DNA from: Leucobacter triazinivorans
GTDB lineage: Bacteria > Actinomycetota > Actinomycetes > Actinomycetales > Microbacteriaceae
Assembly (NCBI RefSeq): GCF_004208635.1
Contig: NZ_CP035806.1
Coordinates: 3,224,001 to 3,288,000, forward strand
Length of the DNA stretch: 64,000 nt
Direction: 5' to 3'
Position numbers and translations under genes: made by a program. Below the pieces are notes generated by a model. It searched no databases and had not been told where the DNA came from. It was given only the letters and a program-made list of their open reading frames with translations. Below, piece by piece: positions 36,280 to 45,603 of the stretch; position 1 is the stretch's first letter; every line of letters begins with the position of its first letter.

Positions 36280-37523
36280 GCGGCGTGGCTGACGGAACGG
36301 CCGACCGCACGGGGCGCGCTCCCGGCCAGGCCAGGATCAGCCTCGGCGCGATGCTGCGCACGGGAACCGACCGCACCGTGGTGGCGCTCTACGCGATCAC
36401 GCTGCTGCTCGTCGGTTTCGGGCTGATCATGGTGCTCTCGTCATCGTCGATCACCTCGTACCTCGCCGACCAGGGGTTCTTCGGGGGATTCTGGCGGCAG
36501 GCCACCTTCGCGCTCGTCGGGGTGCCGCTCATGCTGCTCGCCGCGGCGATGCCCATCGACTTCTGGAAGCGGTGGGCGTGGGGCCTGTTCGCGTTCGGGC
36601 TCGCGCTGCAGATGCTGGTGTTCACGCCGCTCGGGATCGAGGTCTACGGCAACCGGAACTGGATCCAGATCGGCGGCTTCAGCGCGCAGCCCTCGGAGGC
36701 GCTGAAGCTCGCGTTCGTCGTGTGGATCGGGGCCGTGCTGCTGCGGAAGGAGCCGCTGCTCGGTGAGATGCGCCACGAGCTCATCCCGGTGGTGATACCC
36801 GGTGCACTCATCGCGCTCGGATCCGTGCTCCTGGGGCATGATCTCGGAACCGTGCTCATCATGGCGGTGATGATGCTCGGCGCGATGTACTTCGGCGGCA
36901 TCAGTTGGAAGACGCTCGGGATCACGGTCTTCGCGGGCGTGCTGGCGGTCGTGCTGTTCGTAGTGACGAGCGAGAACCGCATGCGGCGCCTGCTCAGCCA
37001 CTCGGGCGGCACGGACGACTACAGCGGCATCGACTGGCAGGCCACCCACGGACGCTGGGCTCTGGCGAACGGCGGGATCCTCGGGGTCGGGCTCGGCAAT
37101 TCCAAGGCCAAGTGGTCGTGGCTCCCCGCCGCCGATAACGACTACATCTTCGCGATCATCGGCGAGGAACTGGGCCTCGTCGGGGCGCTGCTCGTGATCG
37201 CGCTCTTCATCGCCCTGACGGGCGTCATGCTGCGGGTCATCTCGCGGGCGCGGGATCGATTCGGGCGCGCAGTGGTCGGCGGCATCCTCGTGTGGATCGT
37301 GGGGCAGGCGTTCGTCAACATCGGTGTCGTGATCGGCGTCTTCCCGGTGCTCGGGGTGCCGTTGCCGCTCGTGAGCTCGGGAGGCACCGCCCTGATCGCG
37401 TGTCTCGCGGCGATCGGCGTCGTGATCTCGATCGCGCGCGACGGCGCCAGATACCAGGAGGAACTCGAGGAATCCGCCCCGCGCCCGGCGCGCGGCGGCG
37501 GCACAGGAAGGACATTCCGATGA
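36276..37523 (+). CDS. ftsW: Lipid II polymerase / division protein FtsW
   Basis: SEDS-family membrane glycosyltransferase that polymerises septal glycan strands with FtsI. About ten transmembrane helices are seen in 415 residues. Recognised segments are GLIMVLSSSSITSYL near the N-terminus, ATHGRWALANGG with GLGNSKAKWSWLPAADNDY (conserved loop), and VLGVPLPLVSSGGTALIA near the C-terminus. The GTG at 36276 overlaps the preceding stop; a second GTG at 36285 is possible. It overlaps murG by 4 bp. Confidence 0.95.
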   Translation: MSGVADGTADRTGRAPGQARISLGAMLRTGTDRTVVALYAITLLLVGFGLIMVLSSSSITSYLADQGFFGGFWRQATFALVGVPLMLLAAAMPIDFWKRWAWGLFAFGLALQMLVFTPLGIEVYGNRNWIQIGGFSAQPSEALKLAFVVWIGAVLLRKEPLLGEMRHELIPVVIPGALIALGSVLLGHDLGTVLIMAVMMLGAMYFGGISWKTLGITVFAGVLAVVLFVVTSENRMRRLLSHSGGTDDYSGIDWQATHGRWALANGGILGVGLGNSKAKWSWLPAADNDYIFAIIGEELGLVGALLVIALFIALTGVMLRVISRARDRFGRAVVGGILVWIVGQAFVNIGVVIGVFPVLGVPLPLVSSGGTALIACLAAIGVVISIARDGARYQEELEESAPRPARGGGTGRTFR

Positions 37524-38593
37524 CCAGCTATCTGCTCGCCGGTGGCGGGACCGCCGGCCATGTGAACCCGCTGCTCGCGCTCGCCGATCTCATCCGCGAC
37601 GAGGAGCCGGAGGCCGAGATCACCGTGCTCGGCACTCGGGAGGGGCTCGAGGCCCGCCTGGTGCCGGAGCGGGGATACGAGCTCGTGCACATCGAGCGCC
37701 TGCCCTTCCCGCGCCGGCCGAATCTGGCCGCGCTGCGCTTTCCCGCCCGGTTCGCGCGCGCCGTGCGCGAGGTCCGAGCGCTCATCCGCGAGCGCGGCGT
37801 CGACGTGGTGGTCGGCTTCGGCGGGTACGCGTCCGCGCCCGCCTATCGCGCCGGGGCGAAGGAGGGCGTGCCCGTCGTGATCCACGAGGCGAACGCGAAG
37901 CCGGGCATGGCGAACAAGCTCGGCGCGCGCAGCACCCCCTACGTGGGAGTGACCTTCGCAGACACGCCGATCCGCAATGCGCGGCTCACCGGGATGCCTC
38001 TGCGCCCCGAGATCACCGGGCTGGATCGGGCGGGCCTGCGCGCTCGCGCTCGCGCGCACTTCGGTCTCGACCCCTCGCGGCGCACCCTGCTCGTCACCGG
38101 GGGCTCGCTCGGCGCGCGCGCCATCAACCGCGGCATCTCCGCGGCGGCGCCGGAGGTCACCGCGGCCGGGATCCAGGTGCTCCACATCTGGGGCGGTCTC
38201 ACCGAGCTCGAGGATCCCGAGGTCGACGGTTACGCGGTGATCCCGTACTGCGACCGCATGGACCTGGCCCTTGCGGCGTGCGACCTCGCGGTCTCGCGCG
38301 CCGGATCGACCACCGTGAGCGAGCTCGCCGGGCTCGGGATCCCCGCGGTGTTCGTGCCCTACAGCCACGGTAACGGCGAGCAGCGCTTCAACGCCGCCGG
38401 GGTGGTCGCCGCCGGCGGCGCGCTGCTGGTGGAGGACGAGGAGCTCACGCCCGAGTGGGTGCGCGGCACGCTGATCCCGCTCGTGGGCGACGACGAGCGC
38501 CTCGCGACGATGGCAGAGCGCGCTCGCGGCGCCGGAGCGCTCGACGGCACCGAGCGGCTGCTGGAGCTGGTGCGCGAGGCGCTCGCCGGCTGA
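37520..38593 (+). CDS. murG: UDP-GlcNAc transferase MurG
   Basis: Peripheral membrane glycosyltransferase converting lipid I to lipid II. The 357-residue GT28 enzyme has the N-terminal glycine-rich LLAGGGTAGHVNPLLALADL, the GFGGYASAPAY loop, a second G-rich turn (LLVTGGSLGARAIN) and a sugar-nucleotide site (SRAGSTTVSELAGLGIPAVF). It is coupled to ftsW by a 4-bp overlap; a 102-bp gap then precedes murC. Confidence 0.95.
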   Translation: MTSYLLAGGGTAGHVNPLLALADLIRDEEPEAEITVLGTREGLEARLVPERGYELVHIERLPFPRRPNLAALRFPARFARAVREVRALIRERGVDVVVGFGGYASAPAYRAGAKEGVPVVIHEANAKPGMANKLGARSTPYVGVTFADTPIRNARLTGMPLRPEITGLDRAGLRARARAHFGLDPSRRTLLVTGGSLGARAINRGISAAAPEVTAAGIQVLHIWGGLTELEDPEVDGYAVIPYCDRMDLALAACDLAVSRAGSTTVSELAGLGIPAVFVPYSHGNGEQRFNAAGVVAAGGALLVEDEELTPEWVRGTLIPLVGDDERLATMAERARGAGALDGTERLLELVREALAG

Positions 38594-38667
38594 CCGCGCG
38601 CCCGGCGCTGGAGCGGATGCGGGGCGACGGGCGACGTCTCCCTGCCGGCACCCCGGTGCGGGAGCGA

Positions 38668-38673
38668 TACCCT
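38668..38673 (+). promoter_or_regulatory. Candidate -10 for murC
   Basis: TACCCT in the context GATACCCTTGAGAG, 22 bp before the murC start and in the only sizeable gap inside the mur genes. The same hexamer and neighbouring bases occur before dnaE and metK. No clear -35 was identified. Confidence 0.35.
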
Positions 38674-38695
38674 TGAGAGTCGATGAGGAGGACAC

Positions 38696-40150
38696 ATGAT
38701 CTACCCCGATCTCGAGATGGAGATCCCCGAGGACCTCGGCCGCGTGCACTTCGCAGGCATCGGCGGATCGGGCATGAGCGGAATCGCGCGCATGATGCAC
38801 CAGGCCGGCGTGCCGGTCACCGGATCCGACCGCAGCGCGAACTACTCGACGGCGGCGCTCGAGGAGATCGGGATCCCCGTCGCCATCGGTCATGATGCCG
38901 CGAATGTGGGGGACGCCGACACGCTCGTGGTGACCGGCGCCCTCTGGCAGGACAATCCGGAGTATCAGGCCGCGTTGCAGCGCGGCCTTCCGGTGCTGCA
39001 CCGCTCGCAGGGTCTCGCCTGGTTGGCGCGCGGCAAGCGGGTCGTATCGGTGGCCGGCGCACACGGCAAGACCACCTCGACGGGCATGATCGTCACCGGG
39101 CTGCTCGGCCTCGGCGCCGACCCGTCGTTCGTCAACGGCGGGATCATCGAGTCGCTCGGCGTGAGCTCCGGCGCGGGCGACGACGACCTCTTCGTGATCG
39201 AGGCCGACGAGAGCGACAAGTCGTTCCTGCTCTACGACACCGCGGTCGCGCTCATCACGAACGTCGATCCGGAGCATCTCGACTTCTACGGCTCGCGCGA
39301 GGCGTTCATGCGGGCCTTCGTCGACTTCGCGGGCGGTGCGCGCGAGCGCATCGTGATCTCCGCGGATGATCCCGGCGCGCTCGAGGTGCTCGCCGCACTC
39401 CGGGAGCGGGGCGGATCGGCCCCGATCCGCACCTTCGGCGAGGCTGACGGCGCCGACGTGCGCATCGTGTCGATCGACGATTCCGGTCCGGTGCGCTTCA
39501 CGGTCGAGCTGATGGGCGCCGATGGAGCACCGGAGCGTCACGAGGCGCAGCTCGCGGTCTACGGGCGCCACAATGCCGTCAACGCGGTGGGAGCGCTCGC
39601 CGTGCTCACCGGGCTCGGATTCGCGGCGGGCCCCGCTCTCGCCGCGATCGCCGAGTTCGCGGGCACGAAGCGCCGTTTCGAGTTCCACGCCGAGGTGGGC
39701 GGCGTGCGCGTCTACGACGACTACGCGCACCACCACACCGAGGTGGCGGCCCTGCTCGACTCGGCGCGCGCCGTGGTCGGGGAGGGGCGGCTCATCGCGA
39801 TCCACCAGCCTCATCTCTACAGCCGCACGCGCCTGTTCCACCGCGAGTTCGCGGAGGTGCTCGAGGCGGGCGCCGATCACACGGTCGTGCTGGCGGTCGA
39901 CGGTGCGCGCGAGGACCCGGTCGAGGGCGTCACCGGCGCCCTCGTCGCCGACGACTTCGCCGACCCGGACCGGGTCGCCTACGTGCCCGAGTGGCAGGAC
40001 GCGGCCGACTACCTGGCGCGGATCGCCCGCCCGGGCGACGTGATGGTGACGATGAGCTGCGGCACGGTGTATCGCATCATCCCGCAGGTGATCGAGGCGC
40101 TGCGGGCCCGCTTCGATCGGGACGCCGGCGACGCGGCAGCGACCCGCTGA
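38696..40150 (+). CDS. murC: UDP-N-acetylmuramate--L-alanine ligase MurC
   Basis: Adds L-Ala to UDP-MurNAc, the first Mur ligase step. All expected motifs are present in 484 residues: [20 protein letters not shown] at the N-terminus, the P-loop [25 protein letters not shown] in the central domain, and [10 protein letters not shown] in the third domain. Comparison with this normal MurC makes the losses in the MurD-like protein stand out. A ribosome binding site (GAGGAGGA) precedes the ATG. ftsQ follows after 13 bp. Confidence 0.95.
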   Translation: MIYPDLEMEIPEDLGRVHFAGIGGSGMSGIARMMHQAGVPVTGSDRSANYSTAALEEIGIPVAIGHDAANVGDADTLVVTGALWQDNPEYQAALQRGLPVLHRSQGLAWLARGKRVVSVAGAHGKTTSTGMIVTGLLGLGADPSFVNGGIIESLGVSSGAGDDDLFVIEADESDKSFLLYDTAVALITNVDPEHLDFYGSREAFMRAFVDFAGGARERIVISADDPGALEVLAALRERGGSAPIRTFGEADGADVRIVSIDDSGPVRFTVELMGADGAPERHEAQLAVYGRHNAVNAVGALAVLTGLGFAAGPALAAIAEFAGTKRRFEFHAEVGGVRVYDDYAHHHTEVAALLDSARAVVGEGRLIAIHQPHLYSRTRLFHREFAEVLEAGADHTVVLAVDGAREDPVEGVTGALVADDFADPDRVAYVPEWQDAADYLARIARPGDVMVTMSCGTVYRIIPQVIEALRARFDRDAGDAAATR

Positions 40151-40163
40151 CCGGGCCGCGGCG

Positions 40164-41219
40164 ATGAAACGACCGAGCGGGTTCGATCGGGCGCCCGAGC
40201 CGGAGCGTCGGGCGCGCGAGCCGGAGCGTCGGGTGCCCGAGCCCGAGCGTCCGGTGCCCGCGGCGCCCGAGTCGATCGTCGAGCCGGTCGTGCCGCAGGC
40301 TCCGGATCCCGAACCGCACGCCGATGCGTCCCCGACGGTCGACCTCGGTGAGCTGCGCGAGGCCCGCTCCGAAGGGCTCACCGAGGCGGAGCCCCACGAC
40401 GCACGATCCTCCCCGCTCGCGCGGCTGCGCGCCAGGCGCGGCACCGACCCGGTGCGGGCCGCCGAGCGGCGGGTGCGGGCGGCCGGGCGGCAGCACCGCG
40501 CGCGCCTCCGACGCGAACGCCGCCGCTTTGCGGCCGACGCCCGTCGCCGTCGGCGCAACGCGTGGATCGCCGTCGCCGCGGTGGTCGCCCTCGGCCTCTT
40601 CGTCGTGGTCGGTGCATTCACGCCCCTCATGGCGGTGCGCGAGGTGCAGGTGATCGGCGCGAGCGCGGTGAACCAGAGCGAGGTGGAGCAGGCGCTCGTG
40701 CCGTTCGACGGACGACCGCTCGCGCTGGTCGACGATGCGGACGTGCATCGTGCGCTCGAGCCGTTCCCGCTGATCCAGCGCTACGCGGTGGAGCGCGTGC
40801 CGCCGCACACGCTCGTCGTGCGCATCGAGGAGCGGGTGCCGGTGGTCTCCGTCTCGGGCGACGCGGGATACTCGTTCTACGACGCCGCGGGTGTGCTGCT
40901 GGGGCGGGGTGAAGAGCCGCCGGCGGGGGTGCCGGTCGCGAGCGGCTCGGTGGCCGATCTGTCGTCGGCCGCGTTCCAGTCCGCCGCGCGCACGCTGCGG
41001 GACATGCCGAGCGGGCTGCGAGAGCAGATCGTCGGAGTCGAGGCGACGAGCGCACAGGATGTCGCGTTCACTCTGGGGAGCGGGGTGCGCGTGCTGTGGG
41101 GCGATTCCGATCGCACGCAGTCGAAGGCCGCGGTGCTGCAGACGATGGTGACGGCGCTGGGTGACCGACCGCTGGAAGTGATCGACGTATCGTCTCCCGA
41201 CGCGCCGGTCTTTCGCTGA
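40164..41219 (+). CDS. ftsQ: Cell division protein FtsQ
   Basis: Bitopic divisome protein of 351 residues. A long basic cytoplasmic part (about 130 residues) begins with three 7-residue repeats. One transmembrane helix (about 133-153; WIAVAAVVALGLFVVVGAFT) is followed by the POTRA domain (VREVQVIGASAVNQSEVEQA) and the FtsQ/DivIB domain. The family-typical LIQRYAVERVPPHTLVVRIE is present. FtsQ recruits FtsL and FtsB-like proteins. ftsA is absent between ftsQ and ftsZ, which is normal in actinobacteria. Confidence 0.9.
   Translation: MKRPSGFDRAPEPERRAREPERRVPEPERPVPAAPESIVEPVVPQAPDPEPHADASPTVDLGELREARSEGLTEAEPHDARSSPLARLRARRGTDPVRAAERRVRAAGRQHRARLRRERRRFAADARRRRRNAWIAVAAVVALGLFVVVGAFTPLMAVREVQVIGASAVNQSEVEQALVPFDGRPLALVDDADVHRALEPFPLIQRYAVERVPPHTLVVRIEERVPVVSVSGDAGYSFYDAAGVLLGRGEEPPAGVPVASGSVADLSSAAFQSAARTLRDMPSGLREQIVGVEATSAQDVAFTLGSGVRVLWGDSDRTQSKAAVLQTMVTALGDRPLEVIDVSSPDAPVFR
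40194..40256 (+). repeat. Three 21-bp tandem repeats in ftsQ
   Basis: In-frame units at 40194-40214, 40215-40235 and 40236-40256 encode PEPERRA, REPERRV and PEPERPV in the cytoplasmic tail of FtsQ. Copies differ at a few bases. Copy number may vary between strains. Confidence 0.8.
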
Positions 41220-41324
41220 CCGTGCCTGGTGATCTGCCGAAGTTCTGCGGCGTGTCTGCGTCCCGAGTCTCGCGCCGGCCCGTACCGTTGTGCTCAGCAA
41301 ACGTATACGGCAATACTAACTTTT

Positions 41325-41348
41325 AACTTCAGCTAGAGGTTGAAGGTT
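41325..41348. promoter_or_regulatory. Candidate MerR/FtsR-type operator upstream of ftsZ
   Basis: AACTTC-AGCTA-GAGGTT (41325-41341) is an imperfect palindrome with a 5-bp spacer. Its right side continues to GAGGTTGAAGGTT (41336-41348), the exact reverse complement of the 13-mer at 12483-12495 before the McdR-like gene. It ends 17 bp before the ftsZ start. A possible -35 TTGTGC (41288-41293) and -10 AATACT (41312-41317) lie just upstream. Confidence 0.6.
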
Positions 41349-41365
41349 AGGGGCGGAGGATCCAG

Positions 41366-42598
41366 GTGTCAGGGAACCAGAACTACCTCGCGGTGATCAA
41401 GGTCGTCGGCGTGGGGGGCGGCGGAGTCAACGCCGTCAACCGGATGATCGAGCTCGGCCTGCGCGGCGTCGAGTTCATCGCGGTCAACACCGATGCCCAG
41501 GCTCTGCTGCTGAGCGATGCCGATGTGAAGCTCGACGTCGGTCGAGAGCTCACCCGGGGCCTCGGCGCCGGCGCGGATCCCGAGGTGGGTCGGCGTGCGG
41601 CAGAGGATCACGCGGAGGAGATCGAGGAGGCTCTCGCGGGCGCGGACATGGTGTTCGTCACGGCCGGCGAGGGCGGCGGCACCGGCACCGGCGCGGCCCC
41701 CGTCGTCGCACGCATCGCCAAGTCGATCGGTGCGCTGACCATCGGCGTCGTCACCCGGCCGTTCAGCTTCGAGGGGAAGCGCCGCGCTGCGCAGGCCGAC
41801 GTCGGCGTGCACACGCTGCGCGAGGCCGTCGACACCCTGATCGTCGTGCCCAACGACCGCCTGCTCGACATCAGCGAGCCCGGTATCAGCATGATCGAGG
41901 CGTTCGCCGCCGCCGACCAGGTGCTGCTCGCCGGCGTCTCGGGCATCACCGACCTGATCACCACTCCCGGTCTCATCAACCTCGACTTCGCCGACGTGAA
42001 ATCGGTGATGCAGGGCGCCGGTGCGGCGCTCATGGGCATCGGCTCGGCCCGGGGTGCGGATCGCGCGATCAAGGCGGCCGAGCTCGCGGTGGCTTCGCCG
42101 CTGCTCGAGGCCTCTGTGGAGGGCGCACACGGCGTGCTGCTGTCCATCCAGGGGTCGTCCAACCTCGCATTGAGCGAGATCTACGAGGCCTCGACGCTCG
42201 TGCAGGACGTCGTGCACCCCGAAGCCAACATCATCTTCGGCACCGTCATCGATGACACGCTCGGCGATGAGGTGCGTGTCACGGTGATCGCCGCGGGCTT
42301 CGACACCGAGCCGTCGCCGCAGAGCGCCGCTCCCGAGCGCGGTCGACGCGGCAGCCACGTGGAGGGTCTCGAGGAGGTGGCGGCTGCGCCCGCCGGCCGC
42401 GCCTCGTCGACGAGCGATGCGACCGGCCTCGGCTTTCCCGGCTTCTCCGCCGCTCAGGAGCGGGAACCCGAGACCCGCAATCCCGCGACGGGTCAGTTCG
42501 GCGAGGTGCTGAACCCCCCGGTGGAGGCGCAGCTCTCCGATCCCGCGTTCGACGGCGACGACGATGACGATCTCGACATCCCCGAGTTCCTGAGGTAG
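41366..42598 (+). CDS. ftsZ: Cell division GTPase FtsZ
   Basis: Tubulin-like GTPase forming the division ring. The 410-residue protein has [18 protein letters not shown], the GTP-binding signature [13 protein letters not shown], and the T7 loop region ([18 protein letters not shown]) used for GTP hydrolysis in the filament. A variable linker is followed by a short acidic C-terminal peptide ([12 protein letters not shown]) that should bind SepF and other partners. The GTG start at 41366 follows GGAGGA. A possible FtsR-type operator lies just upstream. Confidence 0.97.
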   Translation: MSGNQNYLAVIKVVGVGGGGVNAVNRMIELGLRGVEFIAVNTDAQALLLSDADVKLDVGRELTRGLGAGADPEVGRRAAEDHAEEIEEALAGADMVFVTAGEGGGTGTGAAPVVARIAKSIGALTIGVVTRPFSFEGKRRAAQADVGVHTLREAVDTLIVVPNDRLLDISEPGISMIEAFAAADQVLLAGVSGITDLITTPGLINLDFADVKSVMQGAGAALMGIGSARGADRAIKAAELAVASPLLEASVEGAHGVLLSIQGSSNLALSEIYEASTLVQDVVHPEANIIFGTVIDDTLGDEVRVTVIAAGFDTEPSPQSAAPERGRRGSHVEGLEEVAAAPAGRASSTSDATGLGFPGFSAAQEREPETRNPATGQFGEVLNPPVEAQLSDPAFDGDDDDDLDIPEFLR

Positions 42599-42603
42599 CA
42601 GCC

Positions 42604-43299
42604 GTGGAGTCTCCCGAGATCCGCGACTTCCCCGGTCTCGACGCGCGGCTCGCCGAAGTGCGATCGGGGATCGCAGATGCCTGCCGTGCCGCCGCGCGGG
42701 ATCCTGAGGACGTCACGCTGATCGTCGTCACCAAGTTCCATCCCGCGGCTCTCGTCGCTGCGCTGGCAGCCCTCGGCGTGCGCGATGTCGGCGAGAATCG
42801 GCACCAGGAGGCGCAGGCCAAGGCCGAGGAGCTCGAGCACCTCGGTCTCGACTGGCACTTCATCGGCCAGCTGCAGACCAAGAAGGCGAGGCAGGCGGCA
42901 CGCTACGCCAGTGCCATCCACTCGATCGATCGAGAGCGCCTCGTCGCCGCGCTCGCCGATGTCGATCGCGAGATCGACGCGTTCGTGCAGATCAACCTCA
43001 CGGACGACCCCGGCCGTGGAGGCGTCTCGCCCGACGGCATCGAGGCGCTCGCCGAGCAGGTGCTCGCCGCGCCAGGGCTGCGGTTGCGCGGCGTGATGTC
43101 CGTGGCTCCGCTCGAGGAGGAGCCGGCCCGCGCCTTCGAGCGCCTCGCTGGATACTCGGAGCGCGTGCGCGCGCTCGATCCGGCCGCCTCGGCCATCTCG
43201 GCCGGCATGACCCACGACTATCGCGAGGCGATCGCCCACGGTGCGACACACCTGCGGATCGGCAGCGCAATAACGGGGAAACGCCCGGAGCACAGATAG
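42604..43299 (+). CDS. yggS: PLP homeostasis protein (YggS family)
   Basis: Pyridoxal phosphate-binding protein without known enzymatic activity that buffers free PLP and affects amino acid pools. The 231-residue sequence has the PLP lysine in VVTKFHP (Lys44), GENRHQEAQAKAEEL, WHFIGQLQTKKAR, and the C-terminal SAGMTHDYREAIAHGATHLR with RIGSAITG. Placement between ftsZ and sepF is standard for actinobacteria and firmicutes. Starts GTG five bases after the ftsZ stop. Confidence 0.92.
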   Translation: MESPEIRDFPGLDARLAEVRSGIADACRAAARDPEDVTLIVVTKFHPAALVAALAALGVRDVGENRHQEAQAKAEELEHLGLDWHFIGQLQTKKARQAARYASAIHSIDRERLVAALADVDREIDAFVQINLTDDPGRGGVSPDGIEALAEQVLAAPGLRLRGVMSVAPLEEEPARAFERLAGYSERVRALDPAASAISAGMTHDYREAIAHGATHLRIGSAITGKRPEHR

Positions 43300-43329
43300 T
43301 CTCGAAGCACCGCACCGTTGGGAGAGAAG

Positions 43330-43836
43330 ATGAGCAATCCGCTGAAGAAGACCATGGTGTTCCTGGGTCTCGCAGAAGAGGACCTCGAGGAGCAGAACGC
43401 GGCGCAGCAGCAGCAGCCCGCCCAGCGCACGGCACCCGCGGCCCCGGCCGCGGCGACGAAGCCCGAACCCGCCCGCGCTGCGGCACCGCAGCGCGCCTCG
43501 GTGACCCCGCTGCGGCGGGTCACCCCGACGAAGCCGTCGGTGCAACAGCCTATGAATGAGATCCTCACAGTCCACCCGACCGAGTACAAGGACGCGAAGG
43601 TGATCGCCGAGAGCTTCCGCGAGGGCGTCCCGGTGATCATCAACCTCTCCCGCATGGAGGAGGAGGAGGCGAAGCGTCTCATCGACTTCGCCAGCGGGCT
43701 CACGATGGGGCTGCACGGCCGCATCGAGCGCGTCACGAGCAAGGTGTTCCTGCTGTCTCCCGAGCACATCGAGGTCGGCGGCGACGACTCGCGGCAGAAC
43801 GACAGCGGCTCGTTCTTCGTGCCTCCGTCTGCCTAG
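43330..43836 (+). CDS. sepF: Cell division protein SepF
   Basis: Membrane anchor for FtsZ in bacteria without FtsA. The 168-residue protein starts with an amphipathic helix ([20 protein letters not shown]), has an Ala/Pro/Gln-rich linker, and a C-terminal SepF domain ([20 protein letters not shown] through [20 protein letters not shown] and [16 protein letters not shown]). The ATG at 43330 was chosen since it begins the conserved helix and follows GGAGAGAAG; an upstream TTG in frame is less likely. Confidence 0.95.
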   Translation: MSNPLKKTMVFLGLAEEDLEEQNAAQQQQPAQRTAPAAPAAATKPEPARAAAPQRASVTPLRRVTPTKPSVQQPMNEILTVHPTEYKDAKVIAESFREGVPVIINLSRMEEEEAKRLIDFASGLTMGLHGRIERVTSKVFLLSPEHIEVGGDDSRQNDSGSFFVPPSA

Positions 43837-43839
43837 CCC

Positions 43840-44136
43840 GTGGAGATCCTCCTCGTATTCACCAGCCTGGTGCGGGTGGTGCTGCGGATCTACATCGTTC
43901 TGCTGTGGGTGCGCCTCGTGATCGACTGGATTCTGGTGCTGAACAGACGGTTCCGGCCACGTGGCCTGGTCGCCGTGCTGGTGGAGTTCGTCTTCTCGAT
44001 CACCGATCCGCCCATCAAGATGTTCCGAAAAGTGCTGCCGCCGATCCGCCTCGGCCAGATCATGCTCGACCTCGGCTGGATGCTGACGCTGATCACGTGC
44101 TGGATCCTGCTGGCGATCATCCCCGGATGGTGGTGA
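43840..44136 (+). CDS. yggT: YggT-family membrane protein
   Basis: Small 98-residue protein with two transmembrane helices, one at each end, and a cytosolic middle (LVEFVFSITDPPIKMFRKVL). It has the YggT pattern YIVLLWVRLVIDWILV. In mycobacteria and corynebacteria a YggT protein lies at the same place and affects cell shape or envelope; its exact role is unknown. GTG start three bases after the sepF stop. Confidence 0.88.
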   Translation: MEILLVFTSLVRVVLRIYIVLLWVRLVIDWILVLNRRFRPRGLVAVLVEFVFSITDPPIKMFRKVLPPIRLGQIMLDLGWMLTLITCWILLAIIPGWW

Positions 44137-44172
44137 GCGGGGATCCGCGATCTGCGCGAACCCGGTTTTGTT

Positions 44173-44181
44173 TGCTAGCGT
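44173..44181 (+). promoter_or_regulatory. Probable extended -10 promoter of wag31
   Basis: TGC-TAGCGT (44173-44181) fits an extended -10 element. Transcription would start near 44188, about 40 bp ahead of the wag31 ATG. A dedicated promoter here would let wag31 be expressed more strongly than the rest of the cluster. Confidence 0.45.
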
Positions 44182-44227
44182 TGACCCACGACCACGTCAG
44201 TGGTCCCGAAGCGAAAGAGACGTAACG

Positions 44228-44911
44228 ATGGCCCTGACTCCTGAAGATGTCGTGAATCAGAAGTTCACGATCACCAAGTTCCGCGACGGCTACGATCTCG
44301 ACCAGGTCGACGACTTCCTGGACACGATCGTCGAGGAGCTGCGCCGGCAAGAGCAGGAGAAGGACGAGCTGCGTGCGCGGATCGCGGAGCTCGAGGCCGA
44401 GCTCGAGGCGGCGAAGAGCGAGCAGGGCGAACAGGCCTCGCAGTCCGCCTCGCAGGAGCAGGCCGCTTCCGAGCAGACCATCGTCGTCGACGCACCGGCG
44501 CCGGCAGCGGCTCCCGCTCCCGCGGCAGTGCCCGCAGAGACCGGCGCCCCGCAGGCCGACGCCGTCAAATCGAGCGCCATGCTGCAGCTCGCGCTCGAGC
44601 TGCACGACAAGCACGTGCACGAGGGCGAGACGACCCGTGACAAGCTCATCTCCGAGGCCGAGGCCAAGCGCGATCAGATGATCGAGGACGCCGAGCGGAC
44701 CGCCAAGCAGCTCGTGGAGGATGCGCAGCAGCAGCGCGCCGAAGAGCTCCGCGTGCTCGGCGAAGAGCGCAGCGACCTGCAGTTCAAGATCAAGGATCTC
44801 CGGCAGTTCGAGAGCGAGTACCGCTCGACGCTCCGGTCGTACATCCAGTCGCAGCTGCGCAGCCTGGACGGCTCGCCCGAGCCCGCCGGCGCGCCCGACG
44901 GCCTGCAGTAG
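44228..44911 (+). CDS. wag31: Polar growth protein Wag31 (DivIVA)
   Basis: Coiled-coil scaffold at negatively curved membrane, recruiting polar cell-wall synthesis in actinobacteria. The 227-residue protein starts with the membrane-binding DivIVA domain (LTPEDVVNQKFTITKFRDGY followed by DLDQVDDFLDTIVEEL), then a coiled coil, an Ala/Pro-rich insert around residues 85-115 (APAPAAAPAPAAVPAETGA), and a second coiled coil. Kinase PknA phosphorylates Wag31 in mycobacteria; the PASTA kinase here may do the same (inference). lspA follows after 8 bp. Confidence 0.95.
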   Translation: MALTPEDVVNQKFTITKFRDGYDLDQVDDFLDTIVEELRRQEQEKDELRARIAELEAELEAAKSEQGEQASQSASQEQAASEQTIVVDAPAPAAAPAPAAVPAETGAPQADAVKSSAMLQLALELHDKHVHEGETTRDKLISEAEAKRDQMIEDAERTAKQLVEDAQQQRAEELRVLGEERSDLQFKIKDLRQFESEYRSTLRSYIQSQLRSLDGSPEPAGAPDGLQ

Positions 44912-44919
44912 CCGGGAGC

Positions 44920-45603
44920 GTGAACGACGCCTCCGAGGCGGTCGACGCCTCCGTCACATCGCGACGCCGGCTGGTGCCGCTGCTCCTGATCGGCGTCGCG
45001 GCGGTCGTGTTCTCGGCCGACCAGCTGGTGAAGAACTGGGTGGTGGCCACGCTCCCCGAGGGGCGTACCGTGCCCGTGCTCGGAGAGTTCCTGCAGTGGC
45101 ACTTCGTGCGCAATCCCGGCGCCGCGTTCTCGATGGCGAGCGGAGCGACCTGGATCTTCACGATCCTCGCAGCCGCGGTGGTCGTCGTGATCCTGTGGCA
45201 GATCCGACGCCTGCGCTCGGTCTCCTGGGCGCTGTTCCTCGGGCTGCTGCTCGGGGGTGTGCTCGGCAATCTCACCGACCGCCTGACTCGGGAACCGGGG
45301 TTTCCCGAGGGACACGTCATCGACTTCATCCTCACGCCGTGGATGTGGCTCGGGTTCACCCCCGCGATCTACAACATCGCCGACATGGGCATCGTCGTCG
45401 GCATGCTGCTGTTCATCGTCATCAGTCTGATCGGCCTTCCGATCGACGGGTCCCCCCGGGCCCGACGCGGTGACGTGGATGTCGACGGCGAGCCGACCCC
45501 GACCCCGACCCCGACCGGGGCCGCGGAGTCGGCGGAGGTCGAGGAGACGGCGGAGCCGTCGGAACGGAAGCAGGACAGGGATCGCGACGATGGAGCGGCG
45601 TAG
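44920..45603 (+). CDS. lspA: Lipoprotein signal peptidase (signal peptidase II)
   Basis: Cleaves signal peptides of lipoproteins in the membrane. The protein has four transmembrane helices and the two catalytic Asp regions, [13 protein letters not shown] and [11 protein letters not shown]. The N-terminal [10 protein letters not shown] is typical. The last ~60 residues are a hydrophilic, Thr/Pro- and Glu-rich tail with a small repeat, absent in most LspA proteins. Length is 227 residues against the usual 160-200. Coupled to rluD by a 14-bp overlap. Confidence 0.93.
   Translation: MNDASEAVDASVTSRRRLVPLLLIGVAAVVFSADQLVKNWVVATLPEGRTVPVLGEFLQWHFVRNPGAAFSMASGATWIFTILAAAVVVVILWQIRRLRSVSWALFLGLLLGGVLGNLTDRLTREPGFPEGHVIDFILTPWMWLGFTPAIYNIADMGIVVGMLLFIVISLIGLPIDGSPRARRGDVDVDGEPTPTPTPTGAAESAEVEETAEPSERKQDRDRDDGAA
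45493..45516 (+). repeat. CCGACC hexamer repeat in lspA tail
   Basis: Four perfect CCGACC units encode Pro-Thr pairs (PTPTPTPT) in the C-terminal tail of LspA. This simple repeat could change length by slippage without shifting the frame. Confidence 0.85.

Noticed and set aside
40164..41366. Missing ftsA (and ddl, murB) between murC and ftsZ
   Set aside because: Absence of ftsA is normal in actinobacteria, where SepF anchors FtsZ; ddl and murB are usually elsewhere.
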